A DNA stretch of 39,952 nt, taken from Bacteroidales bacterium (GTDB taxonomy: Bacteria > Bacteroidota > Bacteroidia > Bacteroidales > Paludibacteraceae). A program made the position numbers and the translations under genes. Under the pieces are notes generated by a model. It saw only the letters and a program-made list of their open reading frames with translations. It did not search any database and was not told where the DNA came from. This document shows positions 17,109-26,565 of the stretch, piece after piece. The stretch spans positions 1 to 39,952 of the forward strand of contig JALFZG010000033.1 in the NCBI GenBank assembly GCA_022784645.1, in the 5' to 3' direction. The stretch's first letter is position 1; each line of letters starts with the position of its first letter.

Positions 17109-18887
17109 ATGGAACCCCTCAAACACGAGTGCGGCATCGCACTTATCCGGCTCTTAAAGCCTCTGGAGTATTACACAGCCAAGTACGCTGATTCCAATTA
17201 TGCGCTCAGCAAGCTTTACCTGCTGATGGAGAAGCAACACAACCGCGGCCAAGAAGGCGCGGGTATCGCCAGCGTCAGCATCCGCCAAACACCGGGACAT
17301 GAATATATGTTCCGTGAGCGCGCGACCGGTAAAGATGCTATCACTACCATCTTCAGCGCTGCCATCAATCAGCAGCAGCACCCCTCTCCCGATGACCCTT
17401 GTACGACCGCCTTCTCTGGCGAGCTCTACATGGGTCATCTTCGTTATTCCACTACCGGCAAGTCCGGACTGAAGTACATTCATCCTTTCCTCCGCCGCAA
17501 CAACTGGCGGGCGAAAAACCTCTGTATCTGCGGCAATTTCAATATGACCAATATTGCCGAAGTATTTGATTTTCTTACTTCTCAAGGTCAGTCTCCTCGT
17601 ATGTACTCTGACTCATACATCACGCTCGAACTGATGGGGCATAGGTTGGATAGAGAGGTGGAGCGTTGCTTCATCGAGGCTCAGGAGCAAGGACTCACGG
17701 GCAAGGACATCACGGATTATATCGATAATCACGTATTGATGGAAAACGTACTCCGCACGACCATGCCGCATTTCGATGGCGGCTATGTGATGTCGGGCAT
17801 CACGGGTAGCGGCGAGATGTTTGCCGTTCGCGACCCGCATGGTATCCGTCCGGCTTTCTTCTATATCGATGAGGAAGTGTGCGTGATTGCGAGCGAACGA
17901 CCTGTGATTCAAACGACCTTTGATCTTCGCGCGGAGCAGGTGCGTGAACTGATGCCCGGACAAGCTATTATCATCAATCGAGCAGGGCATATCTCGTTTC
18001 CGCAAATCATTGAACCACTGTCGTTTACGGCTTGTTCGTTTGAGCGCATTTACTTCTCTCGCGGCAACGACCAAGACATCTACTTGGAGCGTAAGCAGCT
18101 CGGCCATCAGCTCGTGACGCAAGTGCTCAATGCTGTGAATAACGATGCAGCGCATACGGTTGTCTCGTTTATCCCCAACACGGCCGAAACGGCATATATG
18201 GGCTTGATGGAAGGGATGCGCGAGAAAGCGCCAGCTGTGCGGACAGAGAAAGTGGTGACCAAGGATATCAAACTGCGCACGTTCATTACTGAGAGCGACT
18301 CGCGCAACGACTTGGCTGCACACGTGTATGACGTAACGATGGGGGCTATTACGCCTGACGAAGATTACCTGGTGGTGATTGACGATTCGATTGTAAGAGG
18401 CACGACTCTCCGCGAGTCGATCATCAAGATTCTCAACCGCCTTCATCCGAAGAAGATGGTGATTGTAAGTAGTGCTCCGCAGGTGCGTTACCCGGATTTC
18501 TACGGCATCGACATGAGCAATTTTACGGAGTTCATCGCTTTCCGCGCATGTATCGCTTTGCTCCATCGGTCGGGTCAGCAGGCGCTTATCGATGATGTGT
18601 ATCATGAGTGCAAACGGATGCTGTCGTTGCCCGATACGCAACTCGAGAATCCGGTAAGGCGGCTTTATAAGCAGTTCACCCCCGAGGAACTCAACGATAT
18701 GATGGTCGATTTGCTTCGTCCTTCGGGCGTTACGACCCCCATTCAACTCGTTTTCCAGAGCATCGAAGGCCTGCATGCCGCTATCCCCAACCACCATGGC
18801 GATTGGTACTTCACCGGACATTATCCCACACCCGGTGGTATCCGTTTACTCTGCCACAGTTTCATAGATTTTTACGAGAACAAATAA
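17109..18887 (+). CDS. purF: Amidophosphoribosyltransferase-like protein (PurF family)
   Basis: The family transfers the amide nitrogen of glutamine to PRPP, the first step of purine synthesis. The glutaminase half begins MEPLKHECGIAL, so the nucleophile Cys is residue 8 and would be exposed after propeptide removal. It continues with KQHNRGQEGAGIA, GHLRYSTTGKSG and CGNFNMTN. The second half has the PRPP loop VVIDDSIVRGTTLRESI. At 592 residues it is longer than typical PurF (about 470-505), with insertions and a C-terminal extension from about residue 500. This matches a long paralogue common in Bacteroidales. I chose ATG 17109 over 17088 because relatives start a few residues before HECG. 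pyrG follows after 10 bases. Whether it is the main PurF or a variant is uncertain. Confidence 0.87.
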   Translation: MEPLKHECGIALIRLLKPLEYYTAKYADSNYALSKLYLLMEKQHNRGQEGAGIASVSIRQTPGHEYMFRERATGKDAITTIFSAAINQQQHPSPDDPCTTAFSGELYMGHLRYSTTGKSGLKYIHPFLRRNNWRAKNLCICGNFNMTNIAEVFDFLTSQGQSPRMYSDSYITLELMGHRLDREVERCFIEAQEQGLTGKDITDYIDNHVLMENVLRTTMPHFDGGYVMSGITGSGEMFAVRDPHGIRPAFFYIDEEVCVIASERPVIQTTFDLRAEQVRELMPGQAIIINRAGHISFPQIIEPLSFTACSFERIYFSRGNDQDIYLERKQLGHQLVTQVLNAVNNDAAHTVVSFIPNTAETAYMGLMEGMREKAPAVRTEKVVTKDIKLRTFITESDSRNDLAAHVYDVTMGAITPDEDYLVVIDDSIVRGTTLRESIIKILNRLHPKKMVIVSSAPQVRYPDFYGIDMSNFTEFIAFRACIALLHRSGQQALIDDVYHECKRMLSLPDTQLENPVRRLYKQFTPEELNDMMVDLLRPSGVTTPIQLVFQSIEGLHAAIPNHHGDWYFTGHYPTPGGIRLLCHSFIDFYENK

Positions 18888-18897
18888 CACAACAAAT

Positions 18898-20487
18898 ATG
18901 CATACCAAATACATTTTCGTAACAGGCGGTGTGGTTAGTTCGCTCGGAAAGGGCATCATCTCTTCCAGCATCGGCCGCTTGCTTCAGTCGCGCGGTTACC
19001 GCATTACCATTCAGAAATTCGACCCCTATATCAATATCGACCCGGGCACGCTCAATCCTTATGAGCATGGCGAGTGTTACGTAACGGATGATGGGTTTGA
19101 GACCGACCTGGATCTTGGTCATTATGAGCGATTTACGGATATTCATACCACGCGTGACAACAGCATTACCACTGGTCGGATTTATCAAACGGTAATCGAT
19201 CGCGAGCGTCATGGTGACTACCTCGGTCATACCATTCAAGTGGTGCCGCATATTACGGATGAAATCAAGCGGAGGATGCTCAGGCGGTTGGATACCGAGC
19301 ACTATGATTTTATCATAACGGAGGTGGGTGGCACGATTGGCGATATCGAATCGGCTCCGTTTATGGAGGCTATTCGTCAGCTTCGTTGGGAGCTCGGCAA
19401 AGATGCTATCTCGCTGCATCTGACCTATGTACCATATCTGAAAGCAGCCGGCGAACTGAAGACCAAACCTACGCAACATTCGGTAAAAGAGATGCAGTCA
19501 ATGGGTATTCAGCCGGATATCCTCGTGCTTCGTACGGAGCACCATCTCTCGGAGGCGTTGCTCGATAAGGTGGCTATGTTCTGCAATGTGGACAAAGATT
19601 GCGTGGTGCAATCAGAGGACTTGCCATCAATCTATCAAGTGCCCATCCGTATGCACGAGCAGGGGCTCGACCAGGCTATTCTCCGCAAGGTGGGCATCAC
19701 GGATGCACCTGAAGCTGACCTCTCTGCATGGGAGGCTTTCTTGAACCGGATGGAAGCAGCCAAACGCCATGTGAGCGTTGGACTCGTAGGAAAATACGAC
19801 TTGCAGGATGCGTATAAATCCATCCGCGAATGTCTCCATCAAGCCGGCATTTATTGCGATTGTAAGGTGGATATTCGCTTTATCAATTCCGAACATCTGA
19901 CGCGAGAAAACGTGGATGAACAGCTTTCATCGCTTGCCGGATTCATCATTTGTCCGGGCTTTGGGCAACGAGGAATAGAAGGTAAGGTTATTGCAGCTGA
20001 ATATGGTAGAACGCACCATGTGCCAACATTTGGCATTTGCTTGGGTATGCAGATGATGGTGATAGAGTTTGCGCGAAACGTGTTGGGTTATGCCGATGCT
20101 GACTCGGCCGAGATGGCTTCTACTTTGCACAACGTAATCGACTTGATGGCTTCTCAAAAAGCGGTCACAGATATGGGTGGTACGATGCGCTTGGGTGCTT
20201 ATGCTTGCGAGCTGCGAGAGGGGAGTAAAGTGCGCGAGATTTATGGCAAAACGGTGGTGCGCGAGCGCCATCGCCATCGGTATGAGTTCAACTCTGCTTA
20301 TCTGGAGGCCTATGAGGCTGCCGGCATGCAATGTGTGGGCAAAAATCCGGATAGTGGGCTGGTGGAAATAGTAGAGATTCCCGCTCATCCCTGGTATATC
20401 GGCACGCAGTTCCACCCCGAATACAGCGGTACTGTACTGCATCCGCATCCGCTCTTCCTCAGCTTCCTTAAGCAGTGCTTGGGGTAG
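18898..20487 (+). CDS. pyrG: CTP synthase
   Basis: PyrG makes CTP from UTP, ATP and glutamine. The synthase domain starts IFVTGGVVSSLGKGI with the P-loop, followed by QKFDPYINIDPGTLNPYEHG and the SVKEMQSMGIQPDI region. The class I glutaminase domain has the nucleophile Cys in GICLGMQMM and the catalytic His-Glu in FHPEYSG. The 529-residue length is complete. It lies 10 bases after the purF homologue, so the two nucleotide-synthesis genes are probably one transcript. Confidence 0.98.
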   Translation: MHTKYIFVTGGVVSSLGKGIISSSIGRLLQSRGYRITIQKFDPYINIDPGTLNPYEHGECYVTDDGFETDLDLGHYERFTDIHTTRDNSITTGRIYQTVIDRERHGDYLGHTIQVVPHITDEIKRRMLRRLDTEHYDFIITEVGGTIGDIESAPFMEAIRQLRWELGKDAISLHLTYVPYLKAAGELKTKPTQHSVKEMQSMGIQPDILVLRTEHHLSEALLDKVAMFCNVDKDCVVQSEDLPSIYQVPIRMHEQGLDQAILRKVGITDAPEADLSAWEAFLNRMEAAKRHVSVGLVGKYDLQDAYKSIRECLHQAGIYCDCKVDIRFINSEHLTRENVDEQLSSLAGFIICPGFGQRGIEGKVIAAEYGRTHHVPTFGICLGMQMMVIEFARNVLGYADADSAEMASTLHNVIDLMASQKAVTDMGGTMRLGAYACELREGSKVREIYGKTVVRERHRHRYEFNSAYLEAYEAAGMQCVGKNPDSGLVEIVEIPAHPWYIGTQFHPEYSGTVLHPHPLFLSFLKQCLG

Positions 20488-20504
20488 GGAGAGGTAACAT
20501 ATTT

Positions 20505-20540
20505 ATGGGGCTGCTGCTCTTCTTAGGGGGCAGCAGCTCT
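20505..20540 (+). terminator. Possible terminator after pyrG
   Basis: GGGCTGCTGC and GCAGCAGCTC form a strong stem about 20 bases after the pyrG stop, with a 13-15 base loop. No clear T-run follows, so intrinsic termination is uncertain. Confidence 0.5.
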
Positions 20541-20648
20541 CCGTTTTGCTAAAGATACGATACGACTGAGCTGCTGATTCGGAAGCAATTATAATGGGGA
20601 GCAATCTCGCATATTTTAGTATAATTTTGTGGATTTTGTTCTTTTTAT

Positions 20649-20679
20649 TTTGATATGTGAATTTTTTTATATAATTTTG
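20649..20679 (+). promoter_or_regulatory. Promoter of the ruvX-def-mntP-DUF3109 operon
   Basis: -33 TTTG at 20649-20652 and -7 TAATTTTG at 20672-20679 with a 19-base spacer. Another TAATTTTG lies at about 20621 without a clear -33 partner. The first gene starts at 20705. Confidence 0.7.
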
Positions 20680-20704
20680 CAGACTAAAACAAAAATCAGG
20701 CACA

Positions 20705-21130
20705 ATGGGACGAATATTGGCAATCGATTATGGACGAAAACGCACGGGTATAGCCGTTACGGATCCGCTCCGCATCACAGCGGGGGCAGTGGATACAGTA
20801 CCTACGCATACGCTGATGGATTGGTTGCGCGACTATTTCTCCCGCGAGCAGGTGGATGAGGTGGTGATTGGTCATCCGAAGCAGATGTCGGGCGAGGACT
20901 CGGAGTGCATGCGCTATATAGAGCCGTTTATGAAGCAGTTCAAAATAGCCTTTCCCGAGATGCCCCTCATTCAGTACGATGAACGGTTCACTTCGGTGCT
21001 TGCTCACAAAGCCATGATTGATGGCGGCATGAAGAAGTCCAAGCGCCAAGACAAAATGGTGGTGGATAAGATTGCTGCAACCATCATCCTCACTGATTAC
21101 TTAAATTCAAGTCAAAATTCTCTTTTATGA
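20705..21130 (+). CDS. ruvX: Holliday junction resolvase-like protein YqgF/RuvX
   Basis: The 141-residue RNase H-fold protein starts with the family motif ILAIDYGRKRTGIAVTDPLR, whose Asp is the first metal ligand. It has VVIGHPKQMSG and the conserved YDERFTSVLA segment, and ends with an Asp in KMVVDKIAATIILTDYL. Family members process pre-16S rRNA or resolve Holliday junctions. The stop overlaps the def start by four bases (ATGA), so translation is probably coupled. Confidence 0.95.
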   Translation: MGRILAIDYGRKRTGIAVTDPLRITAGAVDTVPTHTLMDWLRDYFSREQVDEVVIGHPKQMSGEDSECMRYIEPFMKQFKIAFPEMPLIQYDERFTSVLAHKAMIDGGMKKSKRQDKMVVDKIAATIILTDYLNSSQNSLL

Positions 21131-21681
21131 TTCTACCTATTTATCTCCTCGGGCAACCTGTGCTGCGCAAAGAAGCGGAAGAAGTGCCTGCTGATTTTCC
21201 GGAAATTAAGACGCTCATTGCGGATATGTTTGAAACGCTTACGCAAGCTGATGGCTGTGGTCTTGCCGCTCCTCAGATTGGTAAGAGCCTGAGAATGTTC
21301 ATTGTAGATGGCACCTGTTTGGCGGATGATTATCCCGAATGCGCCAACTTCAAGCAAGCCTTTATCAATCCCGAAATCCTGGAAGAATCCGAGGAAACCA
21401 TCTCGTATTCTGAAGGCTGTTTGTCGCTTCCGGGTATCTCGGAGAATGTGGTTCGTCCGGTGAAGATAAAAATTCATTATCTCGACGAAAATTTCTGCGA
21501 ACACGAAGAATGGTTGGATGGATTTGCCAGTCGCATCTTCCAGCACGAGTATGACCATATCGAGGGACATGTGTTTACCGATAGGGTTTCGCCTATTCGC
21601 AGGCAACTCATTTCGGGCAAACTGCAGAGTATCGTAAAGGGAAAGACCACTGCACGGTATAAATGTAAGCGCAACGCGTAA
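21127..21681 (+). CDS. def: Peptide deformylase
   Basis: This cytoplasmic metalloenzyme removes the formyl group from new proteins. All three family motifs are present: GCGLAAPQIG, EGCLSLPG (Cys metal ligand) and QHEYDHIEG (HExxH, two His ligands and the catalytic Glu). The 184 residues are full length. It overlaps ruvX by ATGA, and its last base is the first base of the mntP ATG, so the genes form a tight operon. There is no methionyl-tRNA formyltransferase gene nearby. Confidence 0.97.
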   Translation: MILPIYLLGQPVLRKEAEEVPADFPEIKTLIADMFETLTQADGCGLAAPQIGKSLRMFIVDGTCLADDYPECANFKQAFINPEILEESEETISYSEGCLSLPGISENVVRPVKIKIHYLDENFCEHEEWLDGFASRIFQHEYDHIEGHVFTDRVSPIRRQLISGKLQSIVKGKTTARYKCKRNA

Positions 21682-22253
21682 TGGATATTTTGTCCATCAT
21701 ACTGATTGGGGTGGGGCTGGCAATGGACTGTTTTGCAGTCAGCACTACCAAGGGTATATCTGCCGGTGCTAAAGGGCTGAATCCTTTGGCGTGGGTACTG
21801 CTGATGGCGCTTCTCTTCGGATTATTTCAAGGTGGCATGCCGCTGATTGGCTTTTTTGCAGGCCGATTGTTTGCGGATTTCTTCAGCCGTTTTGCACCTT
21901 GGATTGCGCTCGTGTTGTTAGGGATAATCGGAGGAAAAATGCTGTTTGAGAAACCCGATGAAGACGATGCTTCGCATGCTTCCGACCACCTTTTTACCTT
22001 CCCCAATCTGATTGTATTAGCCGTAGCAACTTCCATTGACGCCTTGGCAACCGGAGTGATTTTCATCCCTTGTCCGGAGCGAATATGGATAGGTGTGAGC
22101 CTTATTGCTGTTATCTCTTTCTGCTTTTCTATAGTTGGCTATTGGATGGGCCGTGCATGTGGGAAGAAGATGCATTTCAATGTGGAGCGGCTGGGAGGTA
22201 TTATCCTTATCCTCATTGGCCTGAAAATTTGGATAGAAGGGCTGTTTTTCTAA
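21681..22253 (+). CDS. mntP: Manganese efflux pump MntP
   Basis: This 190-residue inner-membrane protein of the MntP (DUF204) family has six predicted helices in two similar halves. Each half carries the conserved Asp-containing motif: GLAMDCFAVSTTKGI near the N-terminus and ATSIDALATGVIF near residue 115. Family members export Mn2+ to avoid toxicity. A yybP-ykoY manganese riboswitch is often found upstream of mntP, but here the gene is inside the ruvX-def operon with a one-base overlap, and no leader is possible. Confidence 0.94.
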   Translation: MDILSIILIGVGLAMDCFAVSTTKGISAGAKGLNPLAWVLLMALLFGLFQGGMPLIGFFAGRLFADFFSRFAPWIALVLLGIIGGKMLFEKPDEDDASHASDHLFTFPNLIVLAVATSIDALATGVIFIPCPERIWIGVSLIAVISFCFSIVGYWMGRACGKKMHFNVERLGGIILILIGLKIWIEGLFF

Positions 22254-22265
22254 AAAATCCAACGC

Positions 22266-22871
22266 ATGATTCAAATTCAAAATACCATCGTATCGCTTGA
22301 GATACTCGAGAAGGAGTTCTGCTGCGACCTGCAGTCGTGCAAAGGTTGCTGCTGCATAGAAGGCGATGCGGGTGCGCCTCTTACGGAAGAGGAAGACCGC
22401 AAGATTCGTCAGATACTGCCTGTTCTCCTTCCGGAAATGACCAAAGAAGCACGGCAAACGGTAGAAGCGAGCGATATATCGTATCGCGACCGAGAGGGCG
22501 AATTGGTTACGCAAATAGTCAATAATAAAGACTGTGTGTTCAGCCGCACGGATCATAACGGCTGGTGCTATTGCCTGATTGAGAAAGCCTATAATGCCGG
22601 CAAAATCGATTTTAAGAAACCCATCAGTTGCCATCTCTATCCGATTCGCGTGAAGGAGTTTGAGGCTCGCGGTTCGGTGCCAGCAATGTCAGCTTTAGAA
22701 TATCATAGATGGGATGTGTGCCATTGTGCTCGCGTGTTGGGCAAGAAACTGCATCTGCCTATCTATCAGTTCCTTAAAGAACCACTTATCCGCCGGTTTG
22801 GCACGGAATGGTATGATGAACTCTGCCTGACAGCCGAAGAATGGCGCAAGCAATGTATGAATCAAAACTAA
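22266..22871 (+). CDS. DUF3109 family Cys-rich protein
   Basis: The 201-residue protein belongs to DUF3109, a conserved Bacteroidetes family of unknown function. An N-terminal cluster (CCDLQSCKGCCCIEGDAGAP) and a central group (CVFSRTDHNGWCYCLIEKAY, then ISCHLYPIR) give at least nine cysteines, which suggests zinc or iron-sulfur binding. The layout resembles the YkgJ-type Cys-cluster group. It follows mntP by 12 bases and closes the operon, and is followed by a convergent terminator. Confidence 0.92.
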   Translation: MIQIQNTIVSLEILEKEFCCDLQSCKGCCCIEGDAGAPLTEEEDRKIRQILPVLLPEMTKEARQTVEASDISYRDREGELVTQIVNNKDCVFSRTDHNGWCYCLIEKAYNAGKIDFKKPISCHLYPIRVKEFEARGSVPAMSALEYHRWDVCHCARVLGKKLHLPIYQFLKEPLIRRFGTEWYDELCLTAEEWRKQCMNQN

Positions 22872-22876
22872 CAAAA

Positions 22877-22902
22877 AAGGCGACCCCGAAAGGAGTCGCC
22901 TT
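22877..22902. terminator. Convergent (bidirectional) terminator
   Basis: AAGGCGAC and GTCGCCTT form a perfect stem, with CC/GG pairs continuing inward. Read on the minus strand it is followed by a T-run (GCCTTTTTTG), so it can stop transcription from the GH13 gene; on the plus strand it lies just after the DUF3109 stop. Confidence 0.85.
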
Positions 22903-22930
22903 ATGTTTTGCTTATTCTACGTTTATTTTT

Positions 22931-22969
22931 GAAAGCGGCTTCCTAACAAGATGTTGGAGAGCCGCTTTC
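22931..22969 (-). terminator. Second hairpin downstream of the GH13 gene
   Basis: GAAAGCGGCT and AGCCGCTTTC form a perfect 10-bp stem with a 19-base loop. It starts 8 bases after the GH13 stop on the minus strand and may act with the terminator at 22877-22902. Confidence 0.55.
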
Positions 22970-22977
22970 TACAACGT

Positions 22978-24804
22978 TTATTTCTTGAGCTCAATCACCA
23001 TGGAGCTGAGTCCATCGATGGTGAGACCTTCGCGAAGTTCTACCTCCGAGCCATCAAGCACGTCAACGCCCTGATAGCCGAACTTATCGAGCATCTCTTT
23101 GTAATGCGAAACGGGCACCTCGCGGTTTTCCTCGCTGGCATTGATGAAGACCATGATGCAGCCCTGATTGGTATAGCGGAAATAGCAGTAGGTGTTGTCT
23201 CTGCTGATGAAATGCATTGTACGGCCTTTCTGAACGATATCATTGCGCTTGCGCCAATTGAATAGTTGTGCGTGATAAGCCATCAGATCTTTCTCCTGCT
23301 TGGTTTCCGGTTCACGAAGCAGTCTGCGAAGACCGCTATGGCCATATTGCATATCGGCTGAACGTTCGCCATATTCGTCACCTGCAAAGATCTGCGGAAT
23401 ACCGCGCATGGTAGCGAGCATGGTGATGGCAAGCTGTACGCGACGAAGATCGTTGTTATACACGACATCGGCAATATGCTCCATATCGTGGTTGCCAATG
23501 AAGGTGAAGAGGTTGTTCAGATCAGCATAATGATAATCTTGTGTGAGGGCGTCATACACGCGAGTAAGGCCATTGCCCCAACCTTTGCCATCGCTCGAAA
23601 GAGCAGCACGGATAGCTTCTTCCGTTGGGAAGTCCATTACGGTAGGCAGGTTCGAATTGAAGCCATCGTAGTTGTTGTGATCAGCTTGCCAATAAGCTAC
23701 TTCAGAAGTCGGACGCGTCCAGCATTCGCCTACGATATTGATGTGCGGATATTCGTTGCGAATGGCTTTGCACCAATCAGATGCTGGCACTTTCTCGTTA
23801 TATGGATACGTATCTACGCGCAAACCATCCAAATCAGCATATTCAATCCACCAGATTGCCCACTGCTTGAAATACTGCAGGAGGTAAGGATTGTCAAGGT
23901 TCATATCTGGCATGTGGGTGTCAAACCAACCGGAATCGTTGATATTGCGGTCATATTTCGATGCATTGACATCGTAAGAGGTCGTAAATACATTATTGGT
24001 TTGCGTATAGGTGCTGAATTGATGAATCCAATCCTGATAAGGGAGATCCTGCATCCACCAATGCGCCAAACCACAATGGTTGGGCACCATATCCATAATG
24101 AATTTCAAGCCTTTCTCATGCGCAAGTTTCACCATCTGGCGGTATAATTCGTTGTCGCCAAATCGGGGGTCGATATGATAATAGTCTGCACAAGCATAGC
24201 CGTGGTATGACCACCCGGGCTCGTTGTCAAGCGTGAGTGGGGTAGGCCAAATAGCAGTAGCGCCAATGCTCTTGATATAGTCAAGGCTGTTGATGATACC
24301 TTGAATATCGCCTCCGTGGCGTCCGTGGATATTCGCCTTGTCGCCCTTTTCCAACGTAGTAGGATGGCTGTTGTTTGTGGGATCGCCATCTACGAAGCGG
24401 TCGGGCATCAAGAGGTAAATAACATCAGCTGTCGTGTAGCTCTTGCGATTGCGGCTGCCTTCTCTGCGGTTGGAGATGGTGTAGTTCACCTTTGCCGTTT
24501 TCTTTCCTTTCTTCAGGGTGATCACATATTCACCGGCTTCGCGAACGTCTAAATCTACAAAGAGATAGTTCTTGCTTTCGGCATTATGCTGGCCGCGCAC
24601 CACCAATCCCTCGGTAGCTTTGAGTTTCTTGCCTTCGCGCTTCTGGATACTTACTTGCGCATCCTGCAAGTCGGTTCCATGAATCATTACCGTAAGCGGC
24701 AACTGCATCTCAGTCCACCAACTCAGAGGTTCAATACGGTCAATGGTCTGTGCACTTACAGCCATTGCTGCCAAGAGGCAGATAGATAAAAATGTCTTTT
24801 TCAT
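22978..24804 (-). CDS. Secreted GH13 alpha-glucan hydrolase (cyclomaltodextrinase/neopullulanase-like)
   Basis: The 608-residue protein has a cleavable signal peptide (KKTFLSICLLAAMAVSA, cut before QT), an N-terminal immunoglobulin-like cyclomaltodextrinase_N domain (about 20-115), then a GH13 barrel. Catalytic residues are D331 (nucleophile, GLRVDTYPYNE), E360 (acid/base, IVGECW) and D440 (FIGNHDMEH), with the first conserved region DMVPNH at 238-243. A C-terminal beta domain follows. SusA of the starch system has this layout, so hydrolysis of maltooligosaccharides or cyclodextrins in the periplasm is likely. No susC/D or regulator is adjacent. ATG 24804 is chosen over 24825 because it begins the signal peptide. 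It lies 49 bases behind the YihY gene and may share its transcript. Confidence 0.93.
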   Translation of the reverse strand: MKKTFLSICLLAAMAVSAQTIDRIEPLSWWTEMQLPLTVMIHGTDLQDAQVSIQKREGKKLKATEGLVVRGQHNAESKNYLFVDLDVREAGEYVITLKKGKKTAKVNYTISNRREGSRNRKSYTTADVIYLLMPDRFVDGDPTNNSHPTTLEKGDKANIHGRHGGDIQGIINSLDYIKSIGATAIWPTPLTLDNEPGWSYHGYACADYYHIDPRFGDNELYRQMVKLAHEKGLKFIMDMVPNHCGLAHWWMQDLPYQDWIHQFSTYTQTNNVFTTSYDVNASKYDRNINDSGWFDTHMPDMNLDNPYLLQYFKQWAIWWIEYADLDGLRVDTYPYNEKVPASDWCKAIRNEYPHINIVGECWTRPTSEVAYWQADHNNYDGFNSNLPTVMDFPTEEAIRAALSSDGKGWGNGLTRVYDALTQDYHYADLNNLFTFIGNHDMEHIADVVYNNDLRRVQLAITMLATMRGIPQIFAGDEYGERSADMQYGHSGLRRLLREPETKQEKDLMAYHAQLFNWRKRNDIVQKGRTMHFISRDNTYCYFRYTNQGCIMVFINASEENREVPVSHYKEMLDKFGYQGVDVLDGSEVELREGLTIDGLSSMVIELKK

Positions 24805-24853
24805 TGATGATATTGGGTTTTGCAATTATTTTGAAGATTTGTTTTGTTTGCAA

Positions 24854-26167
24854 TTATAGGTCTTTTACAAGCCAGTTCTGATAATCAGTTGCTTGCTTGC
24901 GGAGGGCTTGCCATCTTGTCCAAAACGCGTTCATCGGCTCGGGCAGATTGGTGAAAAACTCGGCTTCTCCCTGCTGCTCGATATACGAGATAACCAATCC
25001 AACGGTGATCTTATTGATATCCATAGCGGGCTGATAGCGCACTTCCTCGAGCTCGTTTTCCGGCATCACCTTGCAGAGAATCTTCACTTCGGTCAGGCGG
25101 CTCAAGAGGTTGTTGATATTCCTCACAGGCAGATTGTCGGCTTGGGCTATCTCATTGGCAGTCAATGGCGTAAGCCCTTCTTCAAAGCGCTGAATGATCT
25201 GCTGGCAGATATAGAGCGTGAGGTAATCTTTGTATCGGCGCGACATTCGTACTGTTTCGGCCGCAAAATCGAGCTTTTCTTTGTTTTGAATCGAATAACT
25301 GAGTTCGGCTCCCGTAAGAATCAATAAGCAGGTCCACTGCAGCCAGGTCAAGAGGAGCGGGATGGCTGCAAACGTACCATACACGATGCTCGTTCGGGAA
25401 AGGAACATAATGAGGTACACGGAGAGCGATTGCAGCAGGTAAACAATCGAACCAATTAGCAGCCCGGGAGCGATGGCGCTTGCGGCTCTCACTTTCGTAT
25501 TCGGCACAATCCAATAGAGCAGGGTAAGCATCAGGCAGGTACTCAGCCATGGAATGCTTTTGAGGAGTATCTCGTGGAGCTTGCTGAAATGTGCTGACAA
25601 GGCCATTTCCCCCGCATGGGTACTGAAGAAAATGCTTACGCCCGATGAGAGCACTATCAGAATAGGCACCATGATCAGAATAGTGAGGTAGTTGGCAAAT
25701 TGCCGAACGATACTTCGGCTTTGCTCCACCTCCCAAATCTTATTCATACTGCTCTCCACGTTTCTGAAAAACGAATATACAGCCCAGAGCAGAATCACCA
25801 ATCCGATACCTAAGAATGCGCCCCCTTGAGCCGTCTCGAGGTAACGGTTGACGAAGCCCATGATGGTAGGCACGATATTATATGACGACAAAAACGACTG
25901 ATTGAGCCAATCTTCTATGATGCTCTCAAATCCAAATCCTCTGGCCACCGCAATGATGAGCGCCATAATCGGTACGATGGCAAACATCATGGAGTAGGTA
26001 AGCGAGTTGGCGCGCATGTTGATATCGTTTTGGTTAAACCCTTTTACGGCCAAAACGATGGTCTTGAGCGTGCCTAATCCGAGTCGCTTGCTGGTGCTCA
26101 CTTCGTGCCCGCGTGTGCGCCATATGTCGCGCGTAATAAATAGGTATATTTTTCGAAAAAAATGCAT
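24854..26167 (-). CDS. YihY/BrkB family inner-membrane protein
   Basis: The 437-residue protein has the YihY core of about six helices. It includes the conserved start of TM1 (NDINMRANSLTYSMMFAIVP), the segment AVYSFFRNVESSMNKIWEV, and TSIVYGTFAAIPLLLTWLQW. It was once called RNase BN, which is now considered wrong; its transport or lipid role is unknown. After the last helix lies a cytoplasmic extension of about 130 residues with a winged-helix-like segment (TPLTANEIAQADNLPVRNIN), common in Bacteroidetes members. I chose ATG 26167 (MHFFRKIY) because a longer frame would run into RNase P RNA. It starts 20-25 bases after the 3' end of rnpB and may depend on read-through from it. Confidence 0.92.
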   Translation of the reverse strand: MHFFRKIYLFITRDIWRTRGHEVSTSKRLGLGTLKTIVLAVKGFNQNDINMRANSLTYSMMFAIVPIMALIIAVARGFGFESIIEDWLNQSFLSSYNIVPTIMGFVNRYLETAQGGAFLGIGLVILLWAVYSFFRNVESSMNKIWEVEQSRSIVRQFANYLTILIMVPILIVLSSGVSIFFSTHAGEMALSAHFSKLHEILLKSIPWLSTCLMLTLLYWIVPNTKVRAASAIAPGLLIGSIVYLLQSLSVYLIMFLSRTSIVYGTFAAIPLLLTWLQWTCLLILTGAELSYSIQNKEKLDFAAETVRMSRRYKDYLTLYICQQIIQRFEEGLTPLTANEIAQADNLPVRNINNLLSRLTEVKILCKVMPENELEEVRYQPAMDINKITVGLVISYIEQQGEAEFFTNLPEPMNAFWTRWQALRKQATDYQNWLVKDL

Positions 26168-26189
26168 GATTGTATTCGTATTAAAAAAA

Positions 26190-26493
26190 CAGCGAGGCCT
26201 ATAAGCCGGGTTCTGTACCCTCACGGGCGCCTGTCATTAATCTCGAAGCGCGCATTACTGCGCCTTTCTCTCGCGCTCTACCCTCCGACTCAGGCGAGCA
26301 GCCTTCAAACGTCGGTTTACATGAGCTTGCAACCCACAGTATGCTCGTTCCACCCTCGGCAATCCCGAGACTCGTCTCTATGGCGGTGACCAAACATTGC
26401 TGCCTGCCGGCCGTTAACCGGTGTGGTGCTCTGTGTTGCCCGGACTTTCCTCATCGCCTTGCGGCTGACGCGACAGACCGGCCTGCTGTTTGG
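26190..26493 (-). ncRNA. rnpB: RNase P RNA (bacterial type A)
   Basis: Read on the minus strand, this segment has the hallmark GAGGAAAGTCCGGGC near the 5' end, followed by CACCACACCGGTTAACGGCC and GCAATGTTTGGT. It ends with the conserved ACAGAACCCGGCTTATAGGC that closes the pseudoknot. Pairing of the two ends (GCAGGCCGG... with ...GGCCTCGCTG) supports P1-P4. It processes the 5' ends of tRNAs with RnpA. The ends are approximate: the 5' end follows from the promoter at 26498-26529, and the 3' end is placed before a T-run. Confidence 0.95.
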
Positions 26494-26497
26494 AGTG

Positions 26498-26529
26498 CAA
26501 AATTATACTTTTTTTTTGATTTGTGCAAC
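26498..26529 (-). promoter_or_regulatory. Promoter of rnpB
   Basis: On the minus strand, -33 GTTG (26529-26526), a 20-base spacer and -7 TAATTTTG (26505-26498) precede the RNA by a few bases. Confidence 0.75.
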
Positions 26530-26565
26530 TTTTCTTATTATTTTAAGCTAAAAATATTAAAAATA

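Noticed and set aside
21640..21700. Manganese (yybP-ykoY) riboswitch for mntP
   Set aside because: mntP overlaps def by one base, so there is no leader to hold one.
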